Source of the DNA: DAOPJM01 sp964490325
GTDB taxonomy: Bacteria > Bacillota > Clostridia > Christensenellales > CAG-138
Assembly: GCA_964490325.1 (NCBI GenBank)
Contig: CAZBBX010000006.1
Span: 6,687 to 70,686, forward strand
Length of the DNA stretch: 64,000 nucleotides
Direction of reading: 5' to 3'
The notes under the pieces were generated by a model that did not search any database, was not told the origin of the DNA, and was given only the letters and a program-made list of their open reading frames with translations. Below, in pieces: positions 17,501 through 25,859 of this stretch. The number at the start of each line of letters is the position of its first letter. The stretch's first letter is position 1. Made by a program: the position numbers and the translations under genes.

Positions 17501-19185
17501 GCGCAAGCACGCCGCAGCTTTGTTGGCAGCTGCATTTCCCCGTGGGCGACGCCGATCTGAACGGTCTTGTGAACACGGCGGACGCGGCTTCGATCCTGCG
17601 CGCCACCGTAAAGCTGTGCGTGCCGAACGTGTATGCCACCCGTGCCGCCGATACGGACGGCAATGGCAGCGCGAACGCCGCTGATGCTGCGCGCATCCTG
17701 CGCTTCACTGTCAAGCTCGAACAGGCGCTTTCCCCCACCTATCCCATCTCGATCGCGGAGGATCCCCTTGGACGCTATACCGTCACAAGTACGGTCTCTG
17801 CGGCGCAGGCAGGCGAACAGGTCACGCTGACGGTCACGCGGGCAAGCAGCGCGTATTCCTTCGATCTGTGTGGGGTCCGGCTCAGTGCGGACGTCCCCGT
17901 GACGACGCTTACGCCTGTCTTGGACGCCTATGGGAGCGTGCAGCAATGCAGCTATCGCTTTACTATGCCAAACGAACCCGTGCAAATCGAAGTTCTTCTT
18001 GTATCGGAAGCTTTGAAGATCTCCGTAAAGGAGCAAGGCACACTTACAAGCGAGCAGGCGGTGTCGATGGACGCGCTGTACTCTTTGACCGCCTGTTCTG
18101 CCGTCTACAGCGTGAACGGAGAAAAGCTTGCCGTAAACGGCGTAAAGCTTTCCGACGTCTTAGCGTATGCAGACGTGAAGCTTGCGGAAAGCGACGCAGT
18201 GTCCATTCGTACCAAAACGGGGCAGAGCTTGACCATCAACGCAACAGAGCTTCTTTGCGATCGCTATGCCTATGTGGACGGCAAGACCGAGCTTGTCTCG
18301 CCCCTGCTCTGCTTCGACGGCAACGGCAGCAGCGCAAGTGCGCTCCGACTGCTGCTGGGACAGCGCGACGCCTCGGATCAAAATGCCGCGCTTTGCCTGT
18401 CCAACATCGTTTCGATCTGCGTGCTGCGCGACCATTCGCTTTCGGTGGCTGCCGATTCGGACGGCGTGTTTGGCATCTCTGCGCCTGCCTATGCAAAGAG
18501 CGGCGAAGCTGTCGCAGTCACGGTCACGCGTGCAGGTGCGGCGCTGAACGCGAGCATAGCAGGTCTGCTCCTGCGCTGCCAAGGGAAGGAGATCTCTCTT
18601 AGCCCCGCCGCAAGCGAGCAGGACGCCTACGGCGGCACGGTGTCGGCACGGTTTACCTTCGTCATGCCGTCGGGCGATGTGGAACTGCACGTTACAGCAG
18701 CGTATGCGCCGCTGACCATCTCTTCGGACGGAACGGAGAAACGGAGCTTCAGCCGCCAAGAGCTGACCGCCATGGTACAGCCGGAAACGATCTTCTTTTC
18801 GGCCAGAACCAGCTCCAACATCAGCTTCGGCCTGTGTACGGGTGTATACCTGACGGACGTTTTGGACGCGGCGGGCGTTTCGTTTGGAGAAGGGGACAGC
18901 ATCCGTTTTGTGGGCAGAGACGGCGCGAGCGTCAGCGTGGACTATGCCTTCCTGTTTGGAAACGAAAGACGCGCTTACCGATCCGAGGACGATGAGGGAA
19001 CGCCGCTTGCGCCCCTGCTCTCCATCACCTACGACACGGTTTCCTCCGTGACAGCGCTCGATACGCTGTCGCTGAACACGCAGTACGCATACCGCTTGGT
19101 AATCGGGCAGGAGAGCTACGCAAGCGCCAACGCTTTCTACATGCATTCGCTGATCATTGCCATCCAAGTGACGCACGGAAGCTAA
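14521..19185 (+). CDS. Very large secreted multidomain protein: GLUG repeats, dockerin, paired SUOX-like modules
   Basis: This 1554-residue protein has a signal peptide (about 1-28). Residues about 50-430 and 620-990 contain GLUG-type repeats (recurrent GGVVG and NCYNAG motifs). Residues about 437-505 resemble an InlB-type bacterial repeat. Residues about 1008-1066 form a type I dockerin with two DxDxxGxxxxxDAxxxLR-like calcium motifs. The C-terminal third contains two copies of a module of about 230 residues, each a beta-sandwich ending in a MP-x-x-x-V/P pattern followed by a SUOX-like domain (about 1163-1300 and 1397-1553). No membrane anchor is visible. GGAGGA stands 8 bases before the ATG. 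It closes the six-gene operon and is probably its extracellular adhesive or binding component. Confidence 0.85.
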   Translation: MLSGKRILGAFLALILLFPAWLQTDSLAEPLVWDGSVDISWYAEGETAFTLTTPAQLAGLAALVNGRTDEKVTKGRITGDASLLVSYSHEGTELTGSGGGNTSDTTYMSAIDFAGVTISLGADMDMGGVYDTENKTWSGPNWTPIGGKYPLDTTTSGDCLLLDTRFNGVLDGQGHTITNLYCDRYTAKGFAYSQCVGLVGYLGSDEYFVRDEYDRGDAFDYDGYAAKEKAIFDAGWVPAVRNLVVTGYVYARRMVGGVVGRCGDAANGVAVECCANFCSVYNTDSKGVGGVVGSGWTEGGVIRNCYNAGHVETTYTCPMGGISGSNSMDIYNCYNIGSIDSNGNDRDRGIGSHNSGVYTVDNCHWLTGSASEGYYTGGNGYISVNVTEQTAAYLRSDAFLAELNADGAVFVKDTDGLNDGYPILYFQAKDYDPTISYLVSLEQPTEGGTIGSSQTGLTPCGASLTFSAVPDTGWALDCYLVNGVEIVGDHWTLMDNVTVSARFYRLREVTIHIPSSTAYSVSVTKDGQIYKDGALCAVKNYPVSDGDTLIQRDMLTITAALNEGAEPSDEALEYTGAFSVTAENTENMMVTGEGDVLVAITPLTQKKSWDTLADTTWYVPEANDYCIGSAAELAGLAVLVSGGVSFAGKTIYLTNDVDLTNTDGTSAVRYFSRIGSDNAHAFMGVFDGCGHSIYHMNGLCKYSYGGLFGYAKDAVIRSLAVEGAYTGLASATGGIVGTAENCSLLDCTSRVTLTGTSTVGGVVGSVKGTSTVKRCVNAGTVTASSSYVGGVAGEAADTASLCDCSNTASVTATHTVGGVVGRVSGTGEIKRCENTGTVTATFSNAANSFAAGGLIGVVTGAATVDECLNTAAVTSLATAAGGLVGRIGNKDAKLKNAYNLGDVTNTSPSANAAAGGLVGVQIGSAAVENCYNAGTIRSTNGSQKACFGMVTSTANCSNCYYLDTSGSVDTAAAAVTRAQLKALASSLGDSYAAGASTPQLCWQLHFPVGDADLNGLVNTADAASILRATVKLCVPNVYATRAADTDGNGSANAADAARILRFTVKLEQALSPTYPISIAEDPLGRYTVTSTVSAAQAGEQVTLTVTRASSAYSFDLCGVRLSADVPVTTLTPVLDAYGSVQQCSYRFTMPNEPVQIEVLLVSEALKISVKEQGTLTSEQAVSMDALYSLTACSAVYSVNGEKLAVNGVKLSDVLAYADVKLAESDAVSIRTKTGQSLTINATELLCDRYAYVDGKTELVSPLLCFDGNGSSASALRLLLGQRDASDQNAALCLSNIVSICVLRDHSLSVAADSDGVFGISAPAYAKSGEAVAVTVTRAGAALNASIAGLLLRCQGKEISLSPAASEQDAYGGTVSARFTFVMPSGDVELHVTAAYAPLTISSDGTEKRSFSRQELTAMVQPETIFFSARTSSNISFGLCTGVYLTDVLDAAGVSFGEGDSIRFVGRDGASVSVDYAFLFGNERRAYRSEDDEGTPLAPLLSITYDTVSSVTALDTLSLNTQYAYRLVIGQESYASANAFYMHSLIIAIQVTHGS

Positions 19186-19202
19186 GGTAAAATTCAGCAT
19201 TA

Positions 19203-19218
19203 GGGAATATTAATTCCC
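19203..19218. promoter_or_regulatory. Perfect 16-bp palindrome upstream of the repeat protein
   Basis: GGGAATATTAATTCCC is a perfect palindrome 18 bases after the giant gene and 81 bases before the next start. It has no T-run, so an operator is more likely than a terminator. Confidence 0.4.
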
Positions 19219-19298
19219 ATTGGCCGAACGATCTGCATGCAAAAGTACGAAATATTTGGTATCGTTATTCTTGAGAAAAAACATCGGAGGTATGGATT

Positions 19299-20379
19299 AT
19301 GAAAAAAGTTTTCTGTATACTGCTTTCCGTCCTGCTCTTGCTTGGGTTTGCAAGCTTTTCCATGGCGGAGGATGCCGACCTGACCGTACACGTCATCACC
19401 AACGGTGAAACGGTGGATCACACCTTCACCCGTACGCAGCTGACAGCTCTGATGGGCGACGCGATTGTCTTCTCCTACGCCAACAAGAGCGGCACGGCCT
19501 ACGGCAAAGCGCAGGGCGTGGAGCTTACGACGCTGTTTGACGCAATGGGCGTGAGCATGGCAGCGGGTGACAGTATCGCTTTCACGGACAAGGACACGGA
19601 TTACACCAAGAGCTTCACCTATGAAGCGCTCTTTACCATACGCTATGCCTTTGACGGCGAGACCAACATGGGCGAGATCGCTCCTATGCTTGCAATCTCC
19701 GAGATGACGGGAGCCACAAGCTACACTGCGGCCGCCGATCTAACCCTGACCTCCGACAATGCCTACCGCAACATCTACGGACAGACCGCTGCGGGCGAAG
19801 TTACCTTGAACGCCATGGTCAAGGGGATCGATGAGATCACCATTACCCGCACCGTTGTGGAGCAGCCCGACCTGACCGTACATGTCATCACCAACGGTGA
19901 AACGGTGGATCACACCTTCACCCGTACGCAGCTTAACGACCTGATGGGCGACGCGATTGTCTTCTCCTACGCCAACAAGAGCGGCACGGCCTACGNNNNN
20001 NNNNNNNNNNNNNNNNNNNNNNNNNNNNNNNNNNNNNNNNNNNNNNNNNNNNNNNNNNNNNNNNNNNNNNNNNNNNNNNNNNNNNNNNNNNNNNNGCGAA
20101 GTTACCTTGAACGCCATGGTCAAGGGGATCGATGAGATCACCATTACCCGTACGCTTGCGGCGACCCTGTATGGCGATGCCAACTGTGACGGGAAAGTAA
20201 CACCCGCCGATGCAGCCGCGATCCTGCGCGATACCGTGAAGATCGAAGCACTGTCCGAGCTTGGCGCGATCAACGGCGATGTGGACGGCTTGGCAGGCAC
20301 CACCAGCTCGGATGCTGCCTGCATCCTTAGGTGGACGGTCTTGATCATCACCGTCTTCCCCGTTGAAGTAACGCATTAA
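19299..20379 (+). CDS. Secreted repeat protein with SUOX-like repeats and C-terminal dockerin, interrupted by an assembly gap
   Basis: The start MKKVFCILLSVLLLLGFA is a signal peptide with likely cleavage after SMA (residue 22). A 164-residue repeat (DLTVHVITNGETV onwards) follows, with the SUOX-like pattern also found in the two surface proteins upstream but no cysteine to hold molybdenum. A second, nearly identical copy begins at 19869 and runs into 100 N at 19996-20095. After the gap the frame resumes with the end of a repeat and a C-terminal dockerin (GDANCDGKVTPADAAAILR and a weaker second motif). The frame shift across the gap is an artefact of the arbitrary N length, so I treat this as one gene. 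GGAGGT precedes the start. A terminator follows at 20410. Confidence 0.8.
19377..20150 (+). repeat. Tandem 492-bp coding repeats, second copy broken by the gap
   Basis: Copy 1 runs 19377-19868 and copy 2 starts at 19869 with near-identical DNA until the N run at 19996. The sequence after the gap matches copy 1 from 19795. If only two copies exist, the true missing length is 291 bases; each extra copy adds 492. Confidence 0.85.
19996..20095. other. Assembly gap of 100 N
   Basis: The gap is a run of exactly 100 N inside near-identical tandem repeats, the usual placeholder for an unresolved repeat. Its length is not informative. Confidence 0.98.
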
Positions 20380-20409
20380 CAAAGTTTCCATAAAACACTC
20401 CGTCTATGG

Positions 20410-20442
20410 AAAACGTCCGTGCCGAAAGGTTCGGACGTTTTT
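20410..20442 (+). terminator. Rho-independent terminator after the repeat protein
   Basis: AAACGTCCG and CGGACGTTT flank a 12-base loop and run into TTTTTC. The stem is perfect. Confidence 0.88.
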
Positions 20443-20546
20443 CATTCCGTGCAGCTTGTGTGAAAAAGGCGCTTATGCTATACTCGACAGCACGGAAGGG
20501 CAAGCGAGCGCACAAAAATGTGCTTTCGCTTCGGAAGGGAGCGGCA

Positions 20547-21431
20547 ATGTCCGTTGTATTGCGAAAACCGCAGCAAGCGTCGTTTGATGCGCTGCTAAGG
20601 ACGTTTACCGGCGAGGACGCGGCGGAGGAGCTCCTCTTTGCGCTTCGCGCTCACGATCCTGCGGTGCGGTCGATCTTCCGACACGGAACGCTTGTGGGCG
20701 TTTGTCTTGCGCAGGACGGAAGGAACGGCTTTCTGTATGTCTGTCTTTTACCGCAGTTTCGCGGCAAAGGCTGCGGAGCCGCCGCTGTGCAGCAGGCGTA
20801 CGAACTGTTTTCCGCGGGGATGCAGACCTGCCTATGCACCTTCCGCGAAGGGGACGCAGCAGCCGAAGCCTTTGCGAAAAAGCAGGGCTATACAAGGCAG
20901 TTTTGCTCCGAGGTATTGACGTATACGGGGCGAACCGACAGTAAGAGCGCATTGCCCGTGCGCAAGTATCGTGACGCGGATTTTGACAGGGCGCACGCGC
21001 TGTATGCCGAGGCGTTTCACCGTATGCGCTGCGCCACGGGATGCTTTCCCGATTCCAAGCCGGAGGCGGCAAGCGACAAGATCCGTAAAAGGTGGCGGGA
21101 CACGGCAAGTGAGCGCCTCGTCTATACCGAGGACGATCTGCCCATAGCCGTTGCGCACATCGAGGGGGACGAGCTGTCAAGCATCGCCGTCGCACCCGAG
21201 CGGCAGGGGCAGGGGATAGGGAGCGCCTTTATACGCTGCTGCCGCGATGAGATCCTTGCAAGTGGGCAGGAGCGGGTCTTGCTGTACTGCGTCGCGGGAA
21301 ATCCGGCCCGCAGGATCTACCAAGCCTTGGGGTTTCGTCCGCTGTACACAGCTGTCTATGCAGGAAGAAAATTCATTAAAGACGCGGATCAACACTTGAC
21401 AGGGCGAAACATAACGGATATACTGCTATAA
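20547..21431 (+). CDS. Tandem GNAT acetyltransferase
   Basis: This 294-residue protein consists of two GNAT domains. The N-terminal one (about 1-130) has the acetyl-CoA loop LLPQFRGKGCGAAAVQQ, and the C-terminal one (about 150-290) has VAPERQGQGIGSAF followed by the usual GNPARRIYQALGFRPLY. In such two-domain enzymes usually only one half is catalytic; the C-terminal motif is the better one. The substrate is unknown. The ATG at 20547 follows GGAAGGGAG. The end of the gene overlaps the promoter of the hisS leader, so the two units are packed but transcribed separately. Confidence 0.85.
   Translation: MSVVLRKPQQASFDALLRTFTGEDAAEELLFALRAHDPAVRSIFRHGTLVGVCLAQDGRNGFLYVCLLPQFRGKGCGAAAVQQAYELFSAGMQTCLCTFREGDAAAEAFAKKQGYTRQFCSEVLTYTGRTDSKSALPVRKYRDADFDRAHALYAEAFHRMRCATGCFPDSKPEAASDKIRKRWRDTASERLVYTEDDLPIAVAHIEGDELSSIAVAPERQGQGIGSAFIRCCRDEILASGQERVLLYCVAGNPARRIYQALGFRPLYTAVYAGRKFIKDADQHLTGRNITDILL
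21396..21424 (+). promoter_or_regulatory. Promoter of the hisS T-box transcript, inside the preceding gene
   Basis: TTGACA (21396-21401) and TATACT (21419-21424) have a 17-base spacer. Both lie within the last codons of the GNAT gene, which ends at 21431. Confidence 0.8.
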
Positions 21432-21650
21432 AAGCTATGCGTGAGAGAGTAGGCTGAATTTCGATCCTAAAGAGAGCGTCGCCGCGGTTGCAAGCGAGGC
21501 GGATCGGCTCGGTGCGAAGGACACTCACAAGCTGTGCGCAGGAAATGGCGCAACGTATTTCGGCGTTAACGGATCAGAGTGGAGAGTCTTTCTCAATCGG
21601 GGTGGCACCGCGCACACGCGTCCCCGAAGTTGGAAGGGTTCTTTATTTTT
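21431..21650 (+). promoter_or_regulatory. T-box leader of hisS-aspS
   Basis: The conserved T-box core GGGTGGCACCGCG is at 21600-21612, followed by a T-rich tract (21641-21651) before the hisS ribosome site. The 5' stem I region pairs GTGAG near 21440 with CTCAC near 21524. A CAC histidine codon at 21522-21524 sits where the specifier is expected. Uncharged tRNA-His should pair with the leader and prevent premature termination, raising hisS expression. Confidence 0.85.
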
Positions 21651-21664
21651 TTAGGAGGAGCATC

Positions 21665-22930
21665 ATGGCATACAAAGCGCCCAAGGGAACCAAGGACATC
21701 CTGCCGGAGGAGAGCTATCGCTGGCAGTACATCGAGCGCGTCATACGGGACGTCGTGGCAAAATACGGATTTTTAGAGACCCGCACGCCTGTTATCGAGC
21801 ATACAGAGCTGTTTTTACGGAGCGTCGGCGACACCACGGACGTCGTACAAAAGGAAATGTACACCTTCGAGGACAAGGGCAATCGCAGCATCACCCTGAA
21901 GCCCGAGGGCACGGCGGGCGTCATCCGCATGTTTGTGGAGAACGGTCTGTTCTCCGAGGCGATGCCGCAAAAGTACTACTATCTGTACTGCCCCGTGTTC
22001 CGTTACGAACGGCCGCAGGCGGGGCGCTTGCGTGAGCATCACCAGTTTGGCGTGGAGCTGATCGGTTCCCCCTCAGCGGCAGCGGACGCGGAGGTCATTG
22101 CGCTTGCAAGCGAACTGTTCACGCGCTTTGGTGCGCGGGAGCTGACGGTCAAGCTCAACTCTATTGGCTGTCCCAAGTGCCGCGGCGCCTATCAGGAGGC
22201 GCTCAAGCAGTATCTGGGGAGCCGCAAGGACGAGCTGTGTGAGACCTGCCGCGAGCGTTTCGACAAGAATCCGCTTCGCATTTTGGACTGCAAGATGGAC
22301 AGCTGCAAGGCGATCGTGGCCGACGCCCCGCACACGACAGACTTTCTTTGCGACGAGTGCCGTGCGCACATGGACAAGCTTCAAAGCTGCTTGGACGCGC
22401 TGGGGCTTGCCTACGAGCTGGATCCCATGCTGGTACGCGGCTTGGATTACTACACCAAGACGGTGTTCGAGATCGTCTCGGGTGCGGCAGGCGCGCAGGG
22501 AACGCTCTGCGGCGGCGGACGCTACGACGGTCTTGTCCAACAGCTTGGCGGCCCGCAGCTTCCCGCGGTTGGCTTTGGCCTTGGCATGGAGCGCCTGTTG
22601 CTGCTGCTCGATCAGTTGGGCGTCGGCGTTGAAAAGCCGCTGCGCTACGATGTGATGCTGATACCTATGGGCGAGGCGGCCGCCGACTATGCCTTCAGGC
22701 TTACAGCGGAGCTGCGGGCGCTGGGCGTAAAGGCGGACTGCGACCAAATGGGACGCAGCGTCAAAGCGCAGATGAAATACGCGGACAAAGCGGGTGCGCT
22801 GCGCGTATTGGTGCTTGGCGAGAATGAACTTGCCGCAGGCAAGGGAAAGCTAAAGAACATGGTAACAGGCGCGGAGCACGAGATCGTTCTTGACGCCAAA
22901 GAAATTTGCAACTGGATCACAAGGGGGTAA
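21665..22930 (+). CDS. hisS: Histidyl-tRNA synthetase
   Basis: This 421-residue class II synthetase charges tRNA-His in the cytoplasm. It has the N-terminal KAPKGTKDILP, motif 2 with FRYERPQAGRLREHHQFG, the histidine-binding loops LVRGLDYYTKTVFE and GGGRYDGL, motif 3 around GFGLGMERLLLLL, and a C-terminal anticodon-binding domain. The length is standard for bacterial HisRS. The ATG at 21665 follows AGGAGGAG. Expression is under a T-box leader with a histidine specifier. aspS follows after 6 bases, an arrangement common in Firmicutes. Confidence 0.97.
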   Translation: MAYKAPKGTKDILPEESYRWQYIERVIRDVVAKYGFLETRTPVIEHTELFLRSVGDTTDVVQKEMYTFEDKGNRSITLKPEGTAGVIRMFVENGLFSEAMPQKYYYLYCPVFRYERPQAGRLREHHQFGVELIGSPSAAADAEVIALASELFTRFGARELTVKLNSIGCPKCRGAYQEALKQYLGSRKDELCETCRERFDKNPLRILDCKMDSCKAIVADAPHTTDFLCDECRAHMDKLQSCLDALGLAYELDPMLVRGLDYYTKTVFEIVSGAAGAQGTLCGGGRYDGLVQQLGGPQLPAVGFGLGMERLLLLLDQLGVGVEKPLRYDVMLIPMGEAAADYAFRLTAELRALGVKADCDQMGRSVKAQMKYADKAGALRVLVLGENELAAGKGKLKNMVTGAEHEIVLDAKEICNWITRG

Positions 22931-22936
22931 TGAAGC

Positions 22937-24733
<1,797 letters not shown>

Positions 24734-25147
24734 ATGGCCGCGCATGTTGAACACAGCGGCGTGGTCGTCGCGATCGAGGGCGACAAGGCACGCGTGCGCT
24801 TTATACGCAGCAGCGCCTGCAAAAGCTGCGGCGCTTGCCTGACGGTCGGCGAGAAGGAGATGGAAACACTGGTGGACAACAACCTAAATGCGGTTGTGGG
24901 TGATCGCGTGTTGGTGCAGCTTTCGGCCTCGTCCCTGCTGATCGCAAGCGTCCTCTGCTATGTACTGCCCCTCTGCGCCCTGCTCATTGGGATCTGGCTG
25001 GGTATGCCGCTCGGCGATTTCTATGCGCTGCTCTTTGGCGTAGTCGGCTGCGTGATCGTTTTTCTTCTGCTGCGCATCGTGGACAAACGCGCAATCCGCA
25101 GCAGACGATTCATTCCTACTATGACAAAAATTATCAAGGAGGACTAA
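24734..25147 (+). CDS. RseC/MucC-family (SoxR-reducing) membrane protein
   Basis: This 137-residue protein has an N-terminal cytoplasmic domain with the cysteine motif C29-x-x-C32-x-x-C35 (ACKSCGAC), then two membrane helices at about 69-88 and 93-113, and a basic C-terminus. That is the RseC family layout. In Proteobacteria RseC helps reduce SoxR or modulates sigma-E; in anaerobic Firmicutes its role is unclear and is often linked to redox proteins. The ATG directly follows the aspS stop, and thioredoxin starts 3 bases after it, consistent with a thiol or electron-transfer role. Confidence 0.8.
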   Translation: MAAHVEHSGVVVAIEGDKARVRFIRSSACKSCGACLTVGEKEMETLVDNNLNAVVGDRVLVQLSASSLLIASVLCYVLPLCALLIGIWLGMPLGDFYALLFGVVGCVIVFLLLRIVDKRAIRSRRFIPTMTKIIKED

Positions 25148-25150
25148 AAA

Positions 25151-25474
25151 ATGGCAAACAACATGATCGTTGGCAATGCGGACAATTTTGACAGCACGCT
25201 GAACGCAGGCCGTCCCGTTTTGGTCGACTTTTGGGCAAGCTGGTGCGGCCCCTGCCGTATGCTGATGCCTACGGTGGAGCAGCTTGGCGAGGAGTATGCG
25301 GACAGCATCACCTTCATGAAGGTGAACGTGGACGACGAGCCGGAGCTGGCGGCGCGCTATCGTGTGAACACCATCCCCTGCCTGATCCTGTTCAAGGACG
25401 GCAAGATCGTGGACAGCTCCGTGGGTGCAAAGCCGCGTCACCTGCTGGAGGCCATGCTCAACAAGGCGCTATAA
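25151..25474 (+). CDS. trxA: Thioredoxin
   Basis: This 107-residue cytoplasmic thioredoxin carries the active-site WCGPC at residues 31-35 and the cis-proline segment NTIPCLILF. An extra cysteine follows that proline. It reduces protein disulfides using thioredoxin reductase, which is not encoded in this window. AAGGAGG stands before the start. It follows the RseC-like gene by 3 bases and is probably part of the hisS-aspS transcript. Confidence 0.95.
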   Translation: MANNMIVGNADNFDSTLNAGRPVLVDFWASWCGPCRMLMPTVEQLGEEYADSITFMKVNVDDEPELAARYRVNTIPCLILFKDGKIVDSSVGAKPRHLLEAMLNKAL

Positions 25475-25484
25475 GGAGCGAACC

Positions 25485-25778
25485 ATGATTAAGCATATCG
25501 TTTGCTTCAAGCTCACGGAGCCGAGTTTGGAAAACAAGAACGAGGCGGCGAAGGTGCTGCGTTCTATGCAAGGGAACGTTCCGCTTCTGCGCGGCTTGGA
25601 GGTCGGCGTCGATTTCCTTGCATCGCCGCGGAGCTACGACCTGATCCTGCAGGTACAGCTTGACGACAAGGCCGCGCTGGACGCGTATCAGGTCGATCCC
25701 TACCATGTGGGCGTGGTCAAAAAGCACATGCATGCCGTCACGGCTGCAAGCATCGCAGTGGACTATGTGATGGACTAA
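25485..25778 (+). CDS. Dabb (stress-responsive A/B barrel) domain protein
   Basis: This 97-residue protein matches the Dabb family, small dimeric alpha/beta barrels: it opens with IKHIVCFKL and ends with the typical DPYHVGVVKKHMHAV and a final short strand. The biochemical role of bacterial members is mostly unknown. The ATG at 25485 follows AAGGAG. It is the last gene of the hisS transcript, with a terminator 20 bases downstream. Confidence 0.85.
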   Translation: MIKHIVCFKLTEPSLENKNEAAKVLRSMQGNVPLLRGLEVGVDFLASPRSYDLILQVQLDDKAALDAYQVDPYHVGVVKKHMHAVTAASIAVDYVMD

Positions 25779-25798
25779 AGCCCATACATGCAGTATAA

Positions 25799-25836
25799 GA
25801 AAGCCGCTCCCGCAAAGGAACGGCTTTTGTTGTTTT
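25799..25836. terminator. Terminator between Dabb gene and tryptophanase
   Basis: AAGCCG (25801-25806) and CGGCTT (25821-25826) with an internal CTCC/GGAA match are followed by TTTTGTTGTTTT. It serves the plus strand; the minus-strand tryptophanase stop is 34 bases away. Confidence 0.7.
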
Positions 25837-25859
25837 GGCTATGGCTGTAAGGATCCTCC

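Noticed and set aside
19957..20379. A separate gene after the N run in a different frame
   Set aside because: The frame difference is caused by the arbitrary 100-N filler. Repeat matching shows that both sides belong to one gene.
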